From assembly GCF_011752565.1 (NCBI RefSeq), contig NZ_VWXK01000001.1, forward strand, positions 467,728-531,727: DNA of 64,000 nt, written 5' to 3'. Positions 15,732-24,109 of the stretch are shown here, piece by piece; position 1 is the first letter of the stretch, and every line of letters starts with the position of its first letter. A program made the translations under genes and the position numbers. The notes under the pieces were generated by a model, which saw nothing but the letters and a program-made list of their open reading frames with translations, was not told the origin of the DNA and did not search any database. Origin of the DNA: Pantoea sp. Ap-967 (GTDB lineage: Bacteria > Pseudomonadota > Gammaproteobacteria > Pseudomonadales > Pseudomonadaceae).

Positions 15732-17012
15732 TTACTCGGCTACGGGATGCCCTGGATGCTCGACCGATGCCTCGGTGTCAGAGCGCACGAACATCAGCAC
15801 GGCACATGCCCCCAAGACCGCGATTATACCTGCCAGAACAAACGCACTGGTGTAGGAACCTGTCCATTGGACAATGAACCCGGTCACAACCGGCCCGATG
15901 ACGCCCGCGATGTTCGCCAGGGCATGAACAAAGCCCCCCACACCACCAATCCTGGTTTTAGGTACCACTGCCTGGAGGATCGTCCAGTATGTCGTGGCGG
16001 TCATGTACAAGAGGAAGATGCCCAAGCTCGTGAGCGCAACGCCCAGGACAAACGACGGGACAATGCCAGCAAACATAATCGCGATGGCCGAACTCCCCAA
16101 AAAGCTGATCAGCACGATCTTGCGGCTGAAAAGCAGCCTTCCGGTGCGCCGGTAGATCCAGTCGGAGAACATGCCGCCGCCCAACATGCCAATGAATGCG
16201 CAAGTCCATGGGATCGCCATTACCCATCCCATCGACTTCAGATCGAGGCCGTGAACGGAAGTCAGGTAGCTTGGGTACCATGACAGGAAGAAATACAGCG
16301 TGTAGTTCAACCCGAAGAATGCGAAGGCCGTTGCTAATACGCGCGGTTGTTTCAGGTAACTGCGCAGCGGCTGGGCACTCGACAAAAGCTCGCTAGGCTG
16401 ATCGATCTCGATTTCTTTAAGCTCTTGCTCAGTGACTCGGGCGTCATCGCGTGGCGTGTTTCGCGACATGTAGAGCCAGAAAATCAGCCAAACGATGCCA
16501 AGGATCGCAACGGCCACGAACGCTGGGCGCCAGCCCATGTAGAAGATCATAAGGCCGATGACCGGGCCAGCGATGGCCCCGCCGACAGGTGTCCCCGCAT
16601 TGGCTACCGCAAGCGCTGACGCTGCTTCCTTGCGAGGGAACCAGTTCGATACGAACTTACTTGTGCAGGAGGTAAATGGCCCTTCTCCCATACCGAACAG
16701 GATACGCACCAGGATCAGCGAAGCGAAGCCGACAGCGGCTGCCGTGAAGCCGCAGGCTACCGACCAGAAGAGCATAGCTACTGCAAAAACCCGCCATGGA
16801 CCGAAACGATCTGATGCCCAGCCACCCACGAAGCAGAAAAGGGTATAACCAATGAAGAAGCTGCTGAACACGATGCCCATTTCAGAGGGCGTGAAGCCGA
16901 ATTCCTTTACAACCAAGGGTGCTGCGATAGGCAGCGCATTTCGGTCGATGAAGTTGATGATGCCAGCGAAGAACAATAAAACGACACCCAGCCAGCGACG
17001 TTTGATAGCCAT
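15732..17012 (-). CDS. MFS transporter, ACS family (sugar-acid carrier)
   Basis: A 426-residue, 12-helix carrier similar to glucarate/galactonate permeases: INFIDRNALPIAAPLV in helix 1, SDRFGPWRVFA loop, GMGEGPFTSCTSKFVSNWFP, and KTRIGGVGGFVHALANIAGVIGP. ATG 17012 follows GAGGA at 7 bp; the longer frame up to 17144 is not family-like. It lies 70 bp downstream of the bicupin gene and 16 bp before gntR. The expected cargo is the aldonate degraded by the IlvD-type dehydratase of the same operon. Confidence 0.88.
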   Translation of the reverse strand: MAIKRRWLGVVLLFFAGIINFIDRNALPIAAPLVVKEFGFTPSEMGIVFSSFFIGYTLFCFVGGWASDRFGPWRVFAVAMLFWSVACGFTAAAVGFASLILVRILFGMGEGPFTSCTSKFVSNWFPRKEAASALAVANAGTPVGGAIAGPVIGLMIFYMGWRPAFVAVAILGIVWLIFWLYMSRNTPRDDARVTEQELKEIEIDQPSELLSSAQPLRSYLKQPRVLATAFAFFGLNYTLYFFLSWYPSYLTSVHGLDLKSMGWVMAIPWTCAFIGMLGGGMFSDWIYRRTGRLLFSRKIVLISFLGSSAIAIMFAGIVPSFVLGVALTSLGIFLLYMTATTYWTILQAVVPKTRIGGVGGFVHALANIAGVIGPVVTGFIVQWTGSYTSAFVLAGIIAVLGACAVLMFVRSDTEASVEHPGHPVAE

Positions 17013-17055
17013 GATTCTTCCTCGATTATTATCATTGTGGGAAGTAGAGGTTTGA

Positions 17056-17077
17056 GGCCCCCTGATGCAGGGGGGCC
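17056..17077. terminator. GC-rich hairpin between bicupin and MFS genes
   Basis: GGCCCCCT and AGGGGGGCC arms with one bulged base, in the 70-bp gap. No T-run; possibly a processing or attenuation element within the operon. Confidence 0.35.
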
Positions 17078-17082
17078 GTATA

Positions 17083-18030
17083 TCAGTCTGCGAAGCTGAA
17101 GCCGACGGTGCGCGAGTAGTAATACAAGCCTGAGTCCTGAACAACGAAACTTCGCATCAATGTATTGCCGCGATTGTGATGGGAGTGAACCGCATTGGGC
17201 GGGGTCACCATCGCGCCGGCGGGCTTCCATTGCACTTGGGTGCCATCGATCATCGAATGAACGTCTTCGCAATCCAGGGCCAACGTGATAGCGGCCGCGT
17301 TGTGACGGTGCGGTCGCTGATCTGAGTGGGGGCTCAGCGTATTCATGTTCGTGGTGATGAAAGGTGTGGTAGTGCGCAGCAATTCCATCTGCCGATTAGT
17401 GAATACTACCGCCTTGCTCACCTCATCGGCCGCCTGGCTGCGAGCGTAGGCTTTGTCCATGTTGTCGTTGATCTCATCAAGCCGATAATGCGTCGGCTTA
17501 ACGATGGCCTTCTCTCGGCTGGCAGGCTGCGCGCCTGAGTACGCCAGGATAGGCGCATCGCAGGCCATGAACAGCAAGGCGTTGCCACTGGTGGCGCGGT
17601 GCGTGAGCAGTTGGCCCGCGCTGAAAATGAAAACGTCGCCCTCACTCCACTCGAAACTGGCATGTCCGTCCGTACTGACACCGGTGCCGGAAATGACGAT
17701 GTAGATTTCCGACGTTGCGCAGACTTGAGTTTGCAAGGGGGCAGTCCCTTGCAGCTTCACGTAACGAGCCAGCAGATTAGGCGTTGTGGCCGGGTAGTTC
17801 AGATGCAGATGCTCACCGAGATCCAGGTCGATGACCTCGCTGCCTCCCTCTTGGAATAGCGCGCGCTGACGCTCTGCTTCGAAGAGGTGAATCGGCACCT
17901 GTGGCTGCTTGTAATTGAACGGGTTGGTCGGGACGTAGTAGATCCCTTCCCCGCTGGCAGCATCCTGGTTTCGGGCACTGTTGAGCTCTACGCTTTGGGT
18001 CGGCAGTGGTCGCTGGTTCTGACTGCTCAT
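17083..18030 (-). CDS. Bicupin protein of unknown function
   Basis: A 315-residue protein with two cupin units. The N-terminal unit (about 75-160) includes EIYIVISGTG and EGDVFIFSAG; the C-terminal unit (about 235-305) has a metal-site pattern HRHNAAAITLALD and PPNAVHSHHN. Some bicupins are ring-cleaving dioxygenases such as gentisate dioxygenase, others are isomerases or lyases. The match here is only at fold level. It lies 67 bp after the sugar-acid dehydratase and before the MFS transporter in the same direction, so a role in handling the sugar acid or a keto-deoxy intermediate is plausible, but the reaction cannot be named. Confidence 0.75.
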   Translation of the reverse strand: MSSQNQRPLPTQSVELNSARNQDAASGEGIYYVPTNPFNYKQPQVPIHLFEAERQRALFQEGGSEVIDLDLGEHLHLNYPATTPNLLARYVKLQGTAPLQTQVCATSEIYIVISGTGVSTDGHASFEWSEGDVFIFSAGQLLTHRATSGNALLFMACDAPILAYSGAQPASREKAIVKPTHYRLDEINDNMDKAYARSQAADEVSKAVVFTNRQMELLRTTTPFITTNMNTLSPHSDQRPHRHNAAAITLALDCEDVHSMIDGTQVQWKPAGAMVTPPNAVHSHHNRGNTLMRSFVVQDSGLYYYSRTVGFSFAD

Positions 18031-18097
18031 TTCTCTACACCTTTAATGTTTTTGTGAATAGGCGATAGAACGGGCCGATGCGCATCGGCCCCTGAAT

Positions 18098-19837
18098 TCA
18101 ATGGGAGTGGCGCGCCACTTCCGAGCCACGGCAACCGACGAGGAAATCGAAATCGCAGCCCTGGTCGGCCTGAAGCACGTGGTTGATATAAAGGTGGCGA
18201 TAGCCGCCTGCGATGAGCGGCAGCGTCGGTGGGGCGATATCGAGCAACCGCTGTTGCAGTTCGACGTCACTGATATCCAGGTGCAAACGGCCGCTGGCGC
18301 AATCGAGTTCGATCATGTCGCCATTTCGCACCGCCGCAAGTGGCCCACCCGCCGCCGCTTCCGGAGCGACATGCAGCACCACGGTGCCATAGGCAGTACC
18401 ACTCATGCGGGCATCGGAGATGCGCACCATATCGGTGATGCCCTTAGCCAGAATCTTCGGAGGCAAGCCCATGTTCCCGACCTCCGCCATGCCCGGGAAG
18501 CCCTTGGGTCCTGCATTTTTCAAAACCAGAACACAGGTCTCATCGACATCCAGATCAGGATCGTTGATCCGTGCACGGTAATCATCGAAGGTTTCGAATA
18601 CGACCGCACGACCTCGGTGCTGCATCAGCGAAGGTGTTGCGGCGGAAGGCTTGAGCACTGCACCTTGCGGAGCGAGGTTACCGCGCAAAATGCACATGCC
18701 ACCATCCTCACACAGAGGGCGTTCGATCGGGCGGATGACTTCGTCGTCACCATAGATCGGTGAATTTCGGCAGTTCTCACTGATCGACTTGCCGTTGGCA
18801 GTCAGCGCGTTCGGGTTGGGCAGCCGGCCAGCCTCATCGAGGCGGCGAATCACTGCGGGCAGACCACCCGCATAGTAGAACTCTTCCATCAGGAAGCGGC
18901 CCGAGGGCTGGAGATCGACGATGGTGGGCGTACCACGACCGACGCGGGTCCAATCGTCCAGTTGAAGGTCGACGCCAATTCGACCTGCGATGGCTTTAAG
19001 GTGGATCACCGCATTGGTCGAGCCGCCGATTGCAGCGTTCACGCGAATGGCGTTCTCGAAGGCTTCTTTGGTCAGGATCTTGGACAAGCGCAGATCCTCC
19101 AGGGCCATGTCGACAATCCGCATGCCGGATAGGTGGGCCAGTACATAACGACGCGCATCCACAGCAGGGATTGCCGCGTTATGGGGCAAGGAAGTGCCCA
19201 GCGCCTCCGCCATACAGGCCATGGTCGAGGCTGTACCCATGGTATTACAGGTACCTGCCGAGCGGGACATTCCTGCCTCAGCGGCCAAAAACTCATCCAG
19301 GCTGATTTCACCCGCTTTCACCTGCTCGGACATCTGCCAAACGCTGGTTCCGGCGCCGATGTCGCGGCCCTTGTGCTTGCCATTGAGCATAGGGCCGCCA
19401 GTGACCACGATGGCGGGGACATCGCAGCTCGCGGCCCCCATCAGCAATGCTGGGGTCGTCTTGTCGCAGCCGGTCAGCAGGACGACGGCATCGACCGGGT
19501 TTCCGCGGATCGCCTCTTCCACATCCATGCTGGTCAGGTTGCGGGTGAACATCGCGGTCGGCCGCAGGTTCGATTCACCGGTGGAGTGAACGGGAAACTC
19601 GACAGGGAAACCACCCGCCTCCCACACACCACGCTTCACATGATCGGCCAGCTTGCGGAAATGAGCGTTGCAAGGCGTCAGTTCCGAGAAGGTGTTGCAG
19701 ATGCCGATTACCGGCTTGCCTTGGAACTCGTGCTCAGGAAAACCCTGATTTTTCATCCAGCTACGGTACATGAAACCGTTCTTGTCATTCGCGCCGAACC
19801 AGGCTTCCGAGCGAAGGGGACGTTTTTGTTCTGTCAT
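18098..19837 (-). CDS. IlvD/Edd-family sugar-acid dehydratase (arabonate/xylonate dehydratase-like)
   Basis: A 579-residue dehydratase of the length typical for pentonate dehydratases (L-arabonate, D-xylonate). Iron-sulfur ligands C56 (TPCN), C124 (TGCDKT) and C197 (AGTCNTMGTAST) are all in place, as are the GKPVIGICNT start region and the C-terminal SGTAYGTVVLH active-site region. The family forms 2-keto-3-deoxy acids. It is the first gene of the leftward operon and shares a 155-bp divergent promoter region with the AraD1-type gene. Together with that enzyme and the ketoglutarate semialdehyde dehydrogenase it gives a complete Weimberg-type route; the sugar itself is inferred. Confidence 0.88.
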   Translation of the reverse strand: MTEQKRPLRSEAWFGANDKNGFMYRSWMKNQGFPEHEFQGKPVIGICNTFSELTPCNAHFRKLADHVKRGVWEAGGFPVEFPVHSTGESNLRPTAMFTRNLTSMDVEEAIRGNPVDAVVLLTGCDKTTPALLMGAASCDVPAIVVTGGPMLNGKHKGRDIGAGTSVWQMSEQVKAGEISLDEFLAAEAGMSRSAGTCNTMGTASTMACMAEALGTSLPHNAAIPAVDARRYVLAHLSGMRIVDMALEDLRLSKILTKEAFENAIRVNAAIGGSTNAVIHLKAIAGRIGVDLQLDDWTRVGRGTPTIVDLQPSGRFLMEEFYYAGGLPAVIRRLDEAGRLPNPNALTANGKSISENCRNSPIYGDDEVIRPIERPLCEDGGMCILRGNLAPQGAVLKPSAATPSLMQHRGRAVVFETFDDYRARINDPDLDVDETCVLVLKNAGPKGFPGMAEVGNMGLPPKILAKGITDMVRISDARMSGTAYGTVVLHVAPEAAAGGPLAAVRNGDMIELDCASGRLHLDISDVELQQRLLDIAPPTLPLIAGGYRHLYINHVLQADQGCDFDFLVGCRGSEVARHSH

Positions 19838-19851
19838 GGCTGCTCACTCCG

Positions 19852-19868
19852 AGTTAGTAGTACTAACT
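19852..19868. promoter_or_regulatory. Perfect FadR-type GntR operator
   Basis: AGTTAGTA-G-TACTAACT, a perfect 8+1+8 palindrome. Its centre TAGTAGTACTA fits the TNGTNNNACNA operator rule of FadR-subfamily GntR proteins at every fixed position. It lies 15-31 bp upstream of the dehydratase start, where bound protein would block transcription. The gntR gene at 14894-15715 is the obvious partner. Confidence 0.7.
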
Positions 19869-19926
19869 TTGATTTTTTGGCGATCCTACCCCCAAAAAAG
19901 CTAACAAGGAAGCCCTTGCCAAAAAG

Positions 19927-19939
19927 AAAGTACTATTTT
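19927..19939. promoter_or_regulatory. Second candidate GntR half-site element AAAGTACTATTTT
   Basis: The same 13-mer as at 12731-12743. It lies about 73 bp (seven helical turns) from the palindrome centre and 54 bp before the AraD1-type gene, so it may serve the rightward promoter. Confidence 0.4.
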
Positions 19940-19992
19940 ATCGTCCAGCCATACCTCCACTGGGGAGGGATGACAACAACAAGGAGCCCCTC

Positions 19993-20982
19993 ATGCGGCT
20001 GATCCAGTTCGAGCAGGAAAATGGCAAGCGTCAGGTTGGTGTAGTCGAAGGCGCCACAGTGACGGTCGTACGCGGTGTGGAGACGACTTGGGAGCTCGCC
20101 CGCCAGGCAATCAACCAGAGGAAAACGCTGAGTGCTTTGATTGCAGAGCTCGGCCTGGAGAGCGAACACGACTACACGAAGCTGCTGGCAGACAAGCGCG
20201 TCCTTGCCCCGCTAGACCACCCCGATCCCGCCCACTGCCTGATCACTGGCACCGGCCTTACACACCTCGGCAGCGCTGCGGCCCGGGATAAAATGCACCA
20301 GCAGACCGAGCAAACCGAAGAAGCGCTCACCGATACGATGAAAATGTTCAAGTGGGGTGTTGCCGGCGGCAAGCCCCAAGAGGGCCAGATCGGCGTTCAG
20401 CCCGAATGGTTCTACAAGGGCGACGGCCAGACCGTCGTTCGTCCAGGCACAGCGCTGGACTATCCTGACTTCGCTGAAGACGGCGGAGATGAACCTGAGA
20501 TCTGTGGCCTGTATGTCATTGGCGAGGACGGTAAGCCCTATCGCCTGGGCTATTGCCTGGGTAACGAGTATTCCGACCATGTGATGGAGCGCAGGAACTA
20601 CCTGTACCTCTCTCATTCCAAATTGCGCCAGTGTTCCTATGGCCCCGAATTGCGTCTGGGACAGTTGCCTTCTCACCTCAAAGGCATGAGCCGCGTTCGA
20701 CGGGGCGGCGAGGTTATCTGGGAGCGCGAGTTCCTGTCAGGCGAAGACAATATGTGCCACACCATTGCCAACCTGGAACACCACCACTTTAAATATCGCC
20801 AGTTCCTGAGGCCTGGCGATGTCCATGTTCACTTCTTCGGCACAGCGACAATATCGTTCGCTGACGGATTGAACTTGCAGCCGGGTGATGAAATGGAAGT
20901 CGAGCTTCCGGACTTTGGCGCGCCGCTGAAAAACACGTTGCGCGCCACTCAAAGCGAGCCGGTCAAGATCACTCCGCTTTGA
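19993..20982 (+). CDS. AraD1/GguC-type fumarylacetoacetate-hydrolase-family protein
   Basis: A 329-residue protein of the AraD1 (GguC) branch of the FAH superfamily: ITGTGLTHLGSA, KWGVAGGKP, QPEWFYKGDG, and the metal-site run EICGLYVIG, GYCLGNEYSDHVMER. A long N-terminal domain precedes the FAH core. Family members are linked to 2-keto-3-deoxy-pentonate dehydration, giving 2,5-dioxopentanoate. It starts at ATG 19993 after AAGGAG and is divergent from the IlvD-type dehydratase, followed by a porin and the semialdehyde dehydrogenase. The position between the substrate-making and product-using enzymes supports the 2-keto-3-deoxy acid dehydratase role. Confidence 0.83.
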   Translation: MRLIQFEQENGKRQVGVVEGATVTVVRGVETTWELARQAINQRKTLSALIAELGLESEHDYTKLLADKRVLAPLDHPDPAHCLITGTGLTHLGSAAARDKMHQQTEQTEEALTDTMKMFKWGVAGGKPQEGQIGVQPEWFYKGDGQTVVRPGTALDYPDFAEDGGDEPEICGLYVIGEDGKPYRLGYCLGNEYSDHVMERRNYLYLSHSKLRQCSYGPELRLGQLPSHLKGMSRVRRGGEVIWEREFLSGEDNMCHTIANLEHHHFKYRQFLRPGDVHVHFFGTATISFADGLNLQPGDEMEVELPDFGAPLKNTLRATQSEPVKITPL

Positions 20983-21017
20983 TGCATCAATACTTCTAAG
21001 TCACTTTAATGCGTGCA

Positions 21018-21043
21018 CTCGGCCATCGCGAGCAATGGCTGAG
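21018..21043 (+). terminator. Stem-loop between araD1-type and porin genes
   Basis: CTCGGCCAT/ATGGCTGAG arms (8 of 9 paired, one G-T) with an 8-nt loop, no T-run. In a 108-bp gap; may attenuate read-through into the porin gene. Confidence 0.4.
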
Positions 21044-21090
21044 CGCCTCTGCCTGCTTCGCTGTCACGACATCTCAGGATAAAAATAAAA

Positions 21091-22362
21091 ATGAGTCGCA
21101 GCCCAGTTGCTAACAAATGCCTTCCCTGCTTCATCGCTGCGTGCAGTTTGAGCCCTTGGCCAGCCCACGCAGACTTCATTGAAGATTCCAAGGCCAATCT
21201 CACACTCAGAAATTTCTACTACAACCACGATTTTCGCGATGCCGCGCCCGGCGCCCAATCGAAAATCGAGGAATGGGCGCAGGGATTCATTTTCCGAGCA
21301 CAATCTGGCTATACCGAAGGCGTCATCGGTGTTGGCGTTGACGTTTATGCAGGTCTTGGCCTGAAGCTGGATTCCTCCCCGGCGAGGAGTGGCAGTGCCC
21401 TGCTCCCTGGGGCCTACACCCGACCAGGCGGGCCTAGAAAAAGCGATCCTGAATCGGCCGACGAATTTTCCGAAGCTACTGCAGCGCTCAAGCTCAAGTA
21501 TTCAAAAACGGAGCTCACTGCCGGCGGCCTGTTCCCGAAGGTCCCACTGATCGCGTCGAATGACACGCGGCTACTGCCCCAATTTTTTGAAGGCGTCATG
21601 CTCGATATCAATGAAATCGACAACCTCAGCCTGAGTGTCGGCCACGTGCGCCAAGCCAACAACCGGGACTCAAGCCATAGGGATGACTTGGTCGTGGGTA
21701 ACTACACGACGGTCAGCAGCGACAATTTCAACTACCTGGGAGGTGTGTGGAAGGCAACGCCGCAGTTGTCCGTCGGCGCCTGGGGCGGGCGTTTGGAGGA
21801 CGTTTATGACCAGCACTTGCTGACTGCAACGCATACCTTGAACGCTGACCCGTGGCGGCTGAGCACCACCCTCAACTACCTCGACAGCGGAGAAAGCGGT
21901 CAGGCGCTGGCAGGCAATATCGACAGCCGTATGTCATCGGTTTACATGAGCCTCAACCGAGGCATTCATACCGCTAGCATTGGCTATCAATACAACGCTG
22001 GCGACAGTGCCTTACCGTTTATTTTCGATACCGATCTGCTCGCAGTACCGAACGCCATCCAAGTTTTACGATTTGACCGCCCGCAGGAACGCTCCTGGCA
22101 AGCACGTTACGACATCAACTTTGCTGGCCTGGGTGTCCCTGGGCTGACAGCGTTCGCGCGTTATGTGCATGGGGATAATTTTGAAATAGGCGGAGAAAAC
22201 GGCAGCGAATGGGAACGCAATATTGATATCAGCTACGTCATCCAGAGCGGGCCGTTGAAAAATCTAGGATTTCGCGCTCGCAACGTAGAGCTGCAGGGAA
22301 GTGCAACAGGACGCAGGGATGAAAACCGCTTCATCGTTTCATACACCTTCATGCTCAAGTAA
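21091..22362 (+). CDS. OprD-family outer-membrane porin
   Basis: A 423-residue protein with a signal peptide (basic start, cleavage after AHA at about residue 27) and the OprD-family start DFIEDSKANLTLRNFYYN. LGLKLDSSPARSGSALLP, FPKVPLIASNDTRLLPQ and the closing NRFIVSYTF strand are diagnostic. OprD-type channels give substrate-selective passage to small carboxylates, amino acids or sugars. The last residue is K, not the usual aromatic. It sits between the AraD1-type and dehydrogenase genes, so it is likely the outer-membrane entry for the aldonate. Closest named relatives cannot be decided by eye. Confidence 0.92.
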   Translation: MSRSPVANKCLPCFIAACSLSPWPAHADFIEDSKANLTLRNFYYNHDFRDAAPGAQSKIEEWAQGFIFRAQSGYTEGVIGVGVDVYAGLGLKLDSSPARSGSALLPGAYTRPGGPRKSDPESADEFSEATAALKLKYSKTELTAGGLFPKVPLIASNDTRLLPQFFEGVMLDINEIDNLSLSVGHVRQANNRDSSHRDDLVVGNYTTVSSDNFNYLGGVWKATPQLSVGAWGGRLEDVYDQHLLTATHTLNADPWRLSTTLNYLDSGESGQALAGNIDSRMSSVYMSLNRGIHTASIGYQYNAGDSALPFIFDTDLLAVPNAIQVLRFDRPQERSWQARYDINFAGLGVPGLTAFARYVHGDNFEIGGENGSEWERNIDISYVIQSGPLKNLGFRARNVELQGSATGRRDENRFIVSYTFMLK

Positions 22363-22418
22363 GTGCACGCCTTGCCACATCAAACAATTACTGAAACGCG
22401 TTAAGTGGAGAACCTGTC

Positions 22419-24002
22419 ATGACCCAATTATCCGGCCACAATTTCATTGGTGGCGAACGCAGTGCCGAAGGACAGACGCGCTGGAACAGTGTGAACGCAT
22501 GCACAGGTGAAGACCTTCCGTTCCAGTTTCACGAAGCCACTGAAAAAGAAGTGAATGCTGCAGCTGAAGCCGCCGCCGATGCCTATCCGGCTTTCCGTGC
22601 ATTGTCCTCAATACGCCGAGCGGAATTTCTCGATGCCATTGCCAGCGAGCTTGAAGAACTGGGCGACGACTTTCTGGATGTGGTGACCAGCGAAACCGCC
22701 TTGCCCAGGCCTCGTATCGTCGGTGAGCGGGTGCGCACAGCGAGCCAGTTGCGCCTGTTCGCCACGGTCCTTCGACGTGGTGATTTCTACGGTGCTCGGA
22801 TCGATCTGGCCCTGCCGGATCGGCAACCGCTGCCGCGCCCGGACATCCGCCAATACAAAATAGGCGTAGGGCCTGTTGCGGTCTTCGGTGCCAGCAACTT
22901 CCCCCTGGCCTTTTCCACTGCCGGCGGCGACACCGCCGCAGCCTTGGCAGCAGGGTGCCCGGTCGTGTTCAAAGCGCACCGTGGGCATATGGCCACCTCT
23001 GAATATGTGGCTACTGCTGTGATCAAGGCGGCGGAAAAGACCTCGATGCCCAAGGGTGTTTTCAACATGATCTATGGGAGCAGTGTCGGCGCACAGCTGG
23101 TCAAGCACCCGGCTATCCAGGCTGTTGGCTTCACCGGCTCGCTGGCTGGAGGTCGCGCCCTCTGTGACATGGCCGCAGCCCGCCCGCAGCCGATCCCTGT
23201 GTTTGCCGAAATGAGCAGTATCAACCCAGTCATCATCCTGCCCGCAGCACTGGCGAGCAACGGCGACAAGATTGCCGCTGACCTTGCCGCATCAGTGGCG
23301 ATGGGCGCAGGCCAGTTCTGCACGAACCCAGGAATGGTGCTGGGAATGGCTGGAGACGACTTCACCGCGTTCGCCAAGAAGCTTGGACAAGCAATCTGCA
23401 GCCAACCGTCTCAAACCATGCTTAGCAGTGGCGGCCTGAAGAGCTACCAGGGCGGACTTGATCGCTTGCAGCGCCACAGCGGCGTTACCCATCTGGCGGG
23501 CGAACCCGGCGTGGGCAACAGCGCCAATGCCCAATTGTTCCAAGCCGATGCAGCGCTGCTTCTGGACAACGACGCGTTGCTTCAGGAAGAAGTGTTCGGG
23601 CCGTGCACCGTCATGGTGGAGGCGAACGGCGTCCCGCAGCTCAAAGCACTGCTGCACGCGTTGCGCGGCCAGTTGACTGCAACGCTGATCGCTGAGGCGC
23701 AGGATCAGCCTTTGCTTGAAGCGCTGACGCCAATCCTCGAAACCAAAGTCGGGCGCATCCTTGTGAACGGGTACCCGACCGGTGTCGAGGTATGTGATGC
23801 GATGGTTCACGGTGGCCCCTACCCAGCGACTTCAGATGCACGCGGCACATCGGTCGGTACCTTGTCCATCGAGAGGTTCCTGCGTCCGGTCTGCTACCAG
23901 AATTATCCTGAATCGCTGCTGCCCGACGCTTTGAAAAACAGTAACCCACTGAAAATAATCCGCTTGGTAAACGGGGAACTGAGCGACCGCCCAACCCACT
24001 GA
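22419..24002 (+). CDS. Alpha-ketoglutarate semialdehyde dehydrogenase (NADP-type aldehyde dehydrogenase)
   Basis: A full-length 527-residue enzyme of the KGSADH family: GHNFIGGERS start, NADP-binding GASNFPLAFSTAGGDTAAALAAGCPVV, general base E264 in VFAEMSSINP, catalytic C301 in GAGQFCTNPG, and closing GVEVCDAMVHGGPYPATSD. It oxidises 2,5-dioxopentanoate to 2-oxoglutarate, the last step of the Weimberg route. It follows the porin gene by 56 bp. A second, shorter member of the family is encoded at 4428-5819, so the two modules each carry their own terminal enzyme. Confidence 0.9.
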   Translation: MTQLSGHNFIGGERSAEGQTRWNSVNACTGEDLPFQFHEATEKEVNAAAEAAADAYPAFRALSSIRRAEFLDAIASELEELGDDFLDVVTSETALPRPRIVGERVRTASQLRLFATVLRRGDFYGARIDLALPDRQPLPRPDIRQYKIGVGPVAVFGASNFPLAFSTAGGDTAAALAAGCPVVFKAHRGHMATSEYVATAVIKAAEKTSMPKGVFNMIYGSSVGAQLVKHPAIQAVGFTGSLAGGRALCDMAAARPQPIPVFAEMSSINPVIILPAALASNGDKIAADLAASVAMGAGQFCTNPGMVLGMAGDDFTAFAKKLGQAICSQPSQTMLSSGGLKSYQGGLDRLQRHSGVTHLAGEPGVGNSANAQLFQADAALLLDNDALLQEEVFGPCTVMVEANGVPQLKALLHALRGQLTATLIAEAQDQPLLEALTPILETKVGRILVNGYPTGVEVCDAMVHGGPYPATSDARGTSVGTLSIERFLRPVCYQNYPESLLPDALKNSNPLKIIRLVNGELSDRPTH

Positions 24003-24011
24003 ACATTGCAT

Positions 24012-24036
24012 TAGCCAGCGCCGTCGGCGCTGGCTA
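24012..24036 (+). terminator. Strong hairpin after the semialdehyde dehydrogenase gene
   Basis: TAGCCAGCGCC/GGCGCTGGCTA, a perfect 11-bp stem with a 3-nt loop, 10 bp after the stop codon. There is no T-run, so it may protect the upstream mRNA or lower expression of the downstream MFS gene. Confidence 0.6.
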
Positions 24037-24109
24037 TTGCAAGCGCACATCGGCCTACCTCTACACCTTCGAAAAGGAGATCGAGGCGATTGCTGCCTCG
24101 ACAGTGACC

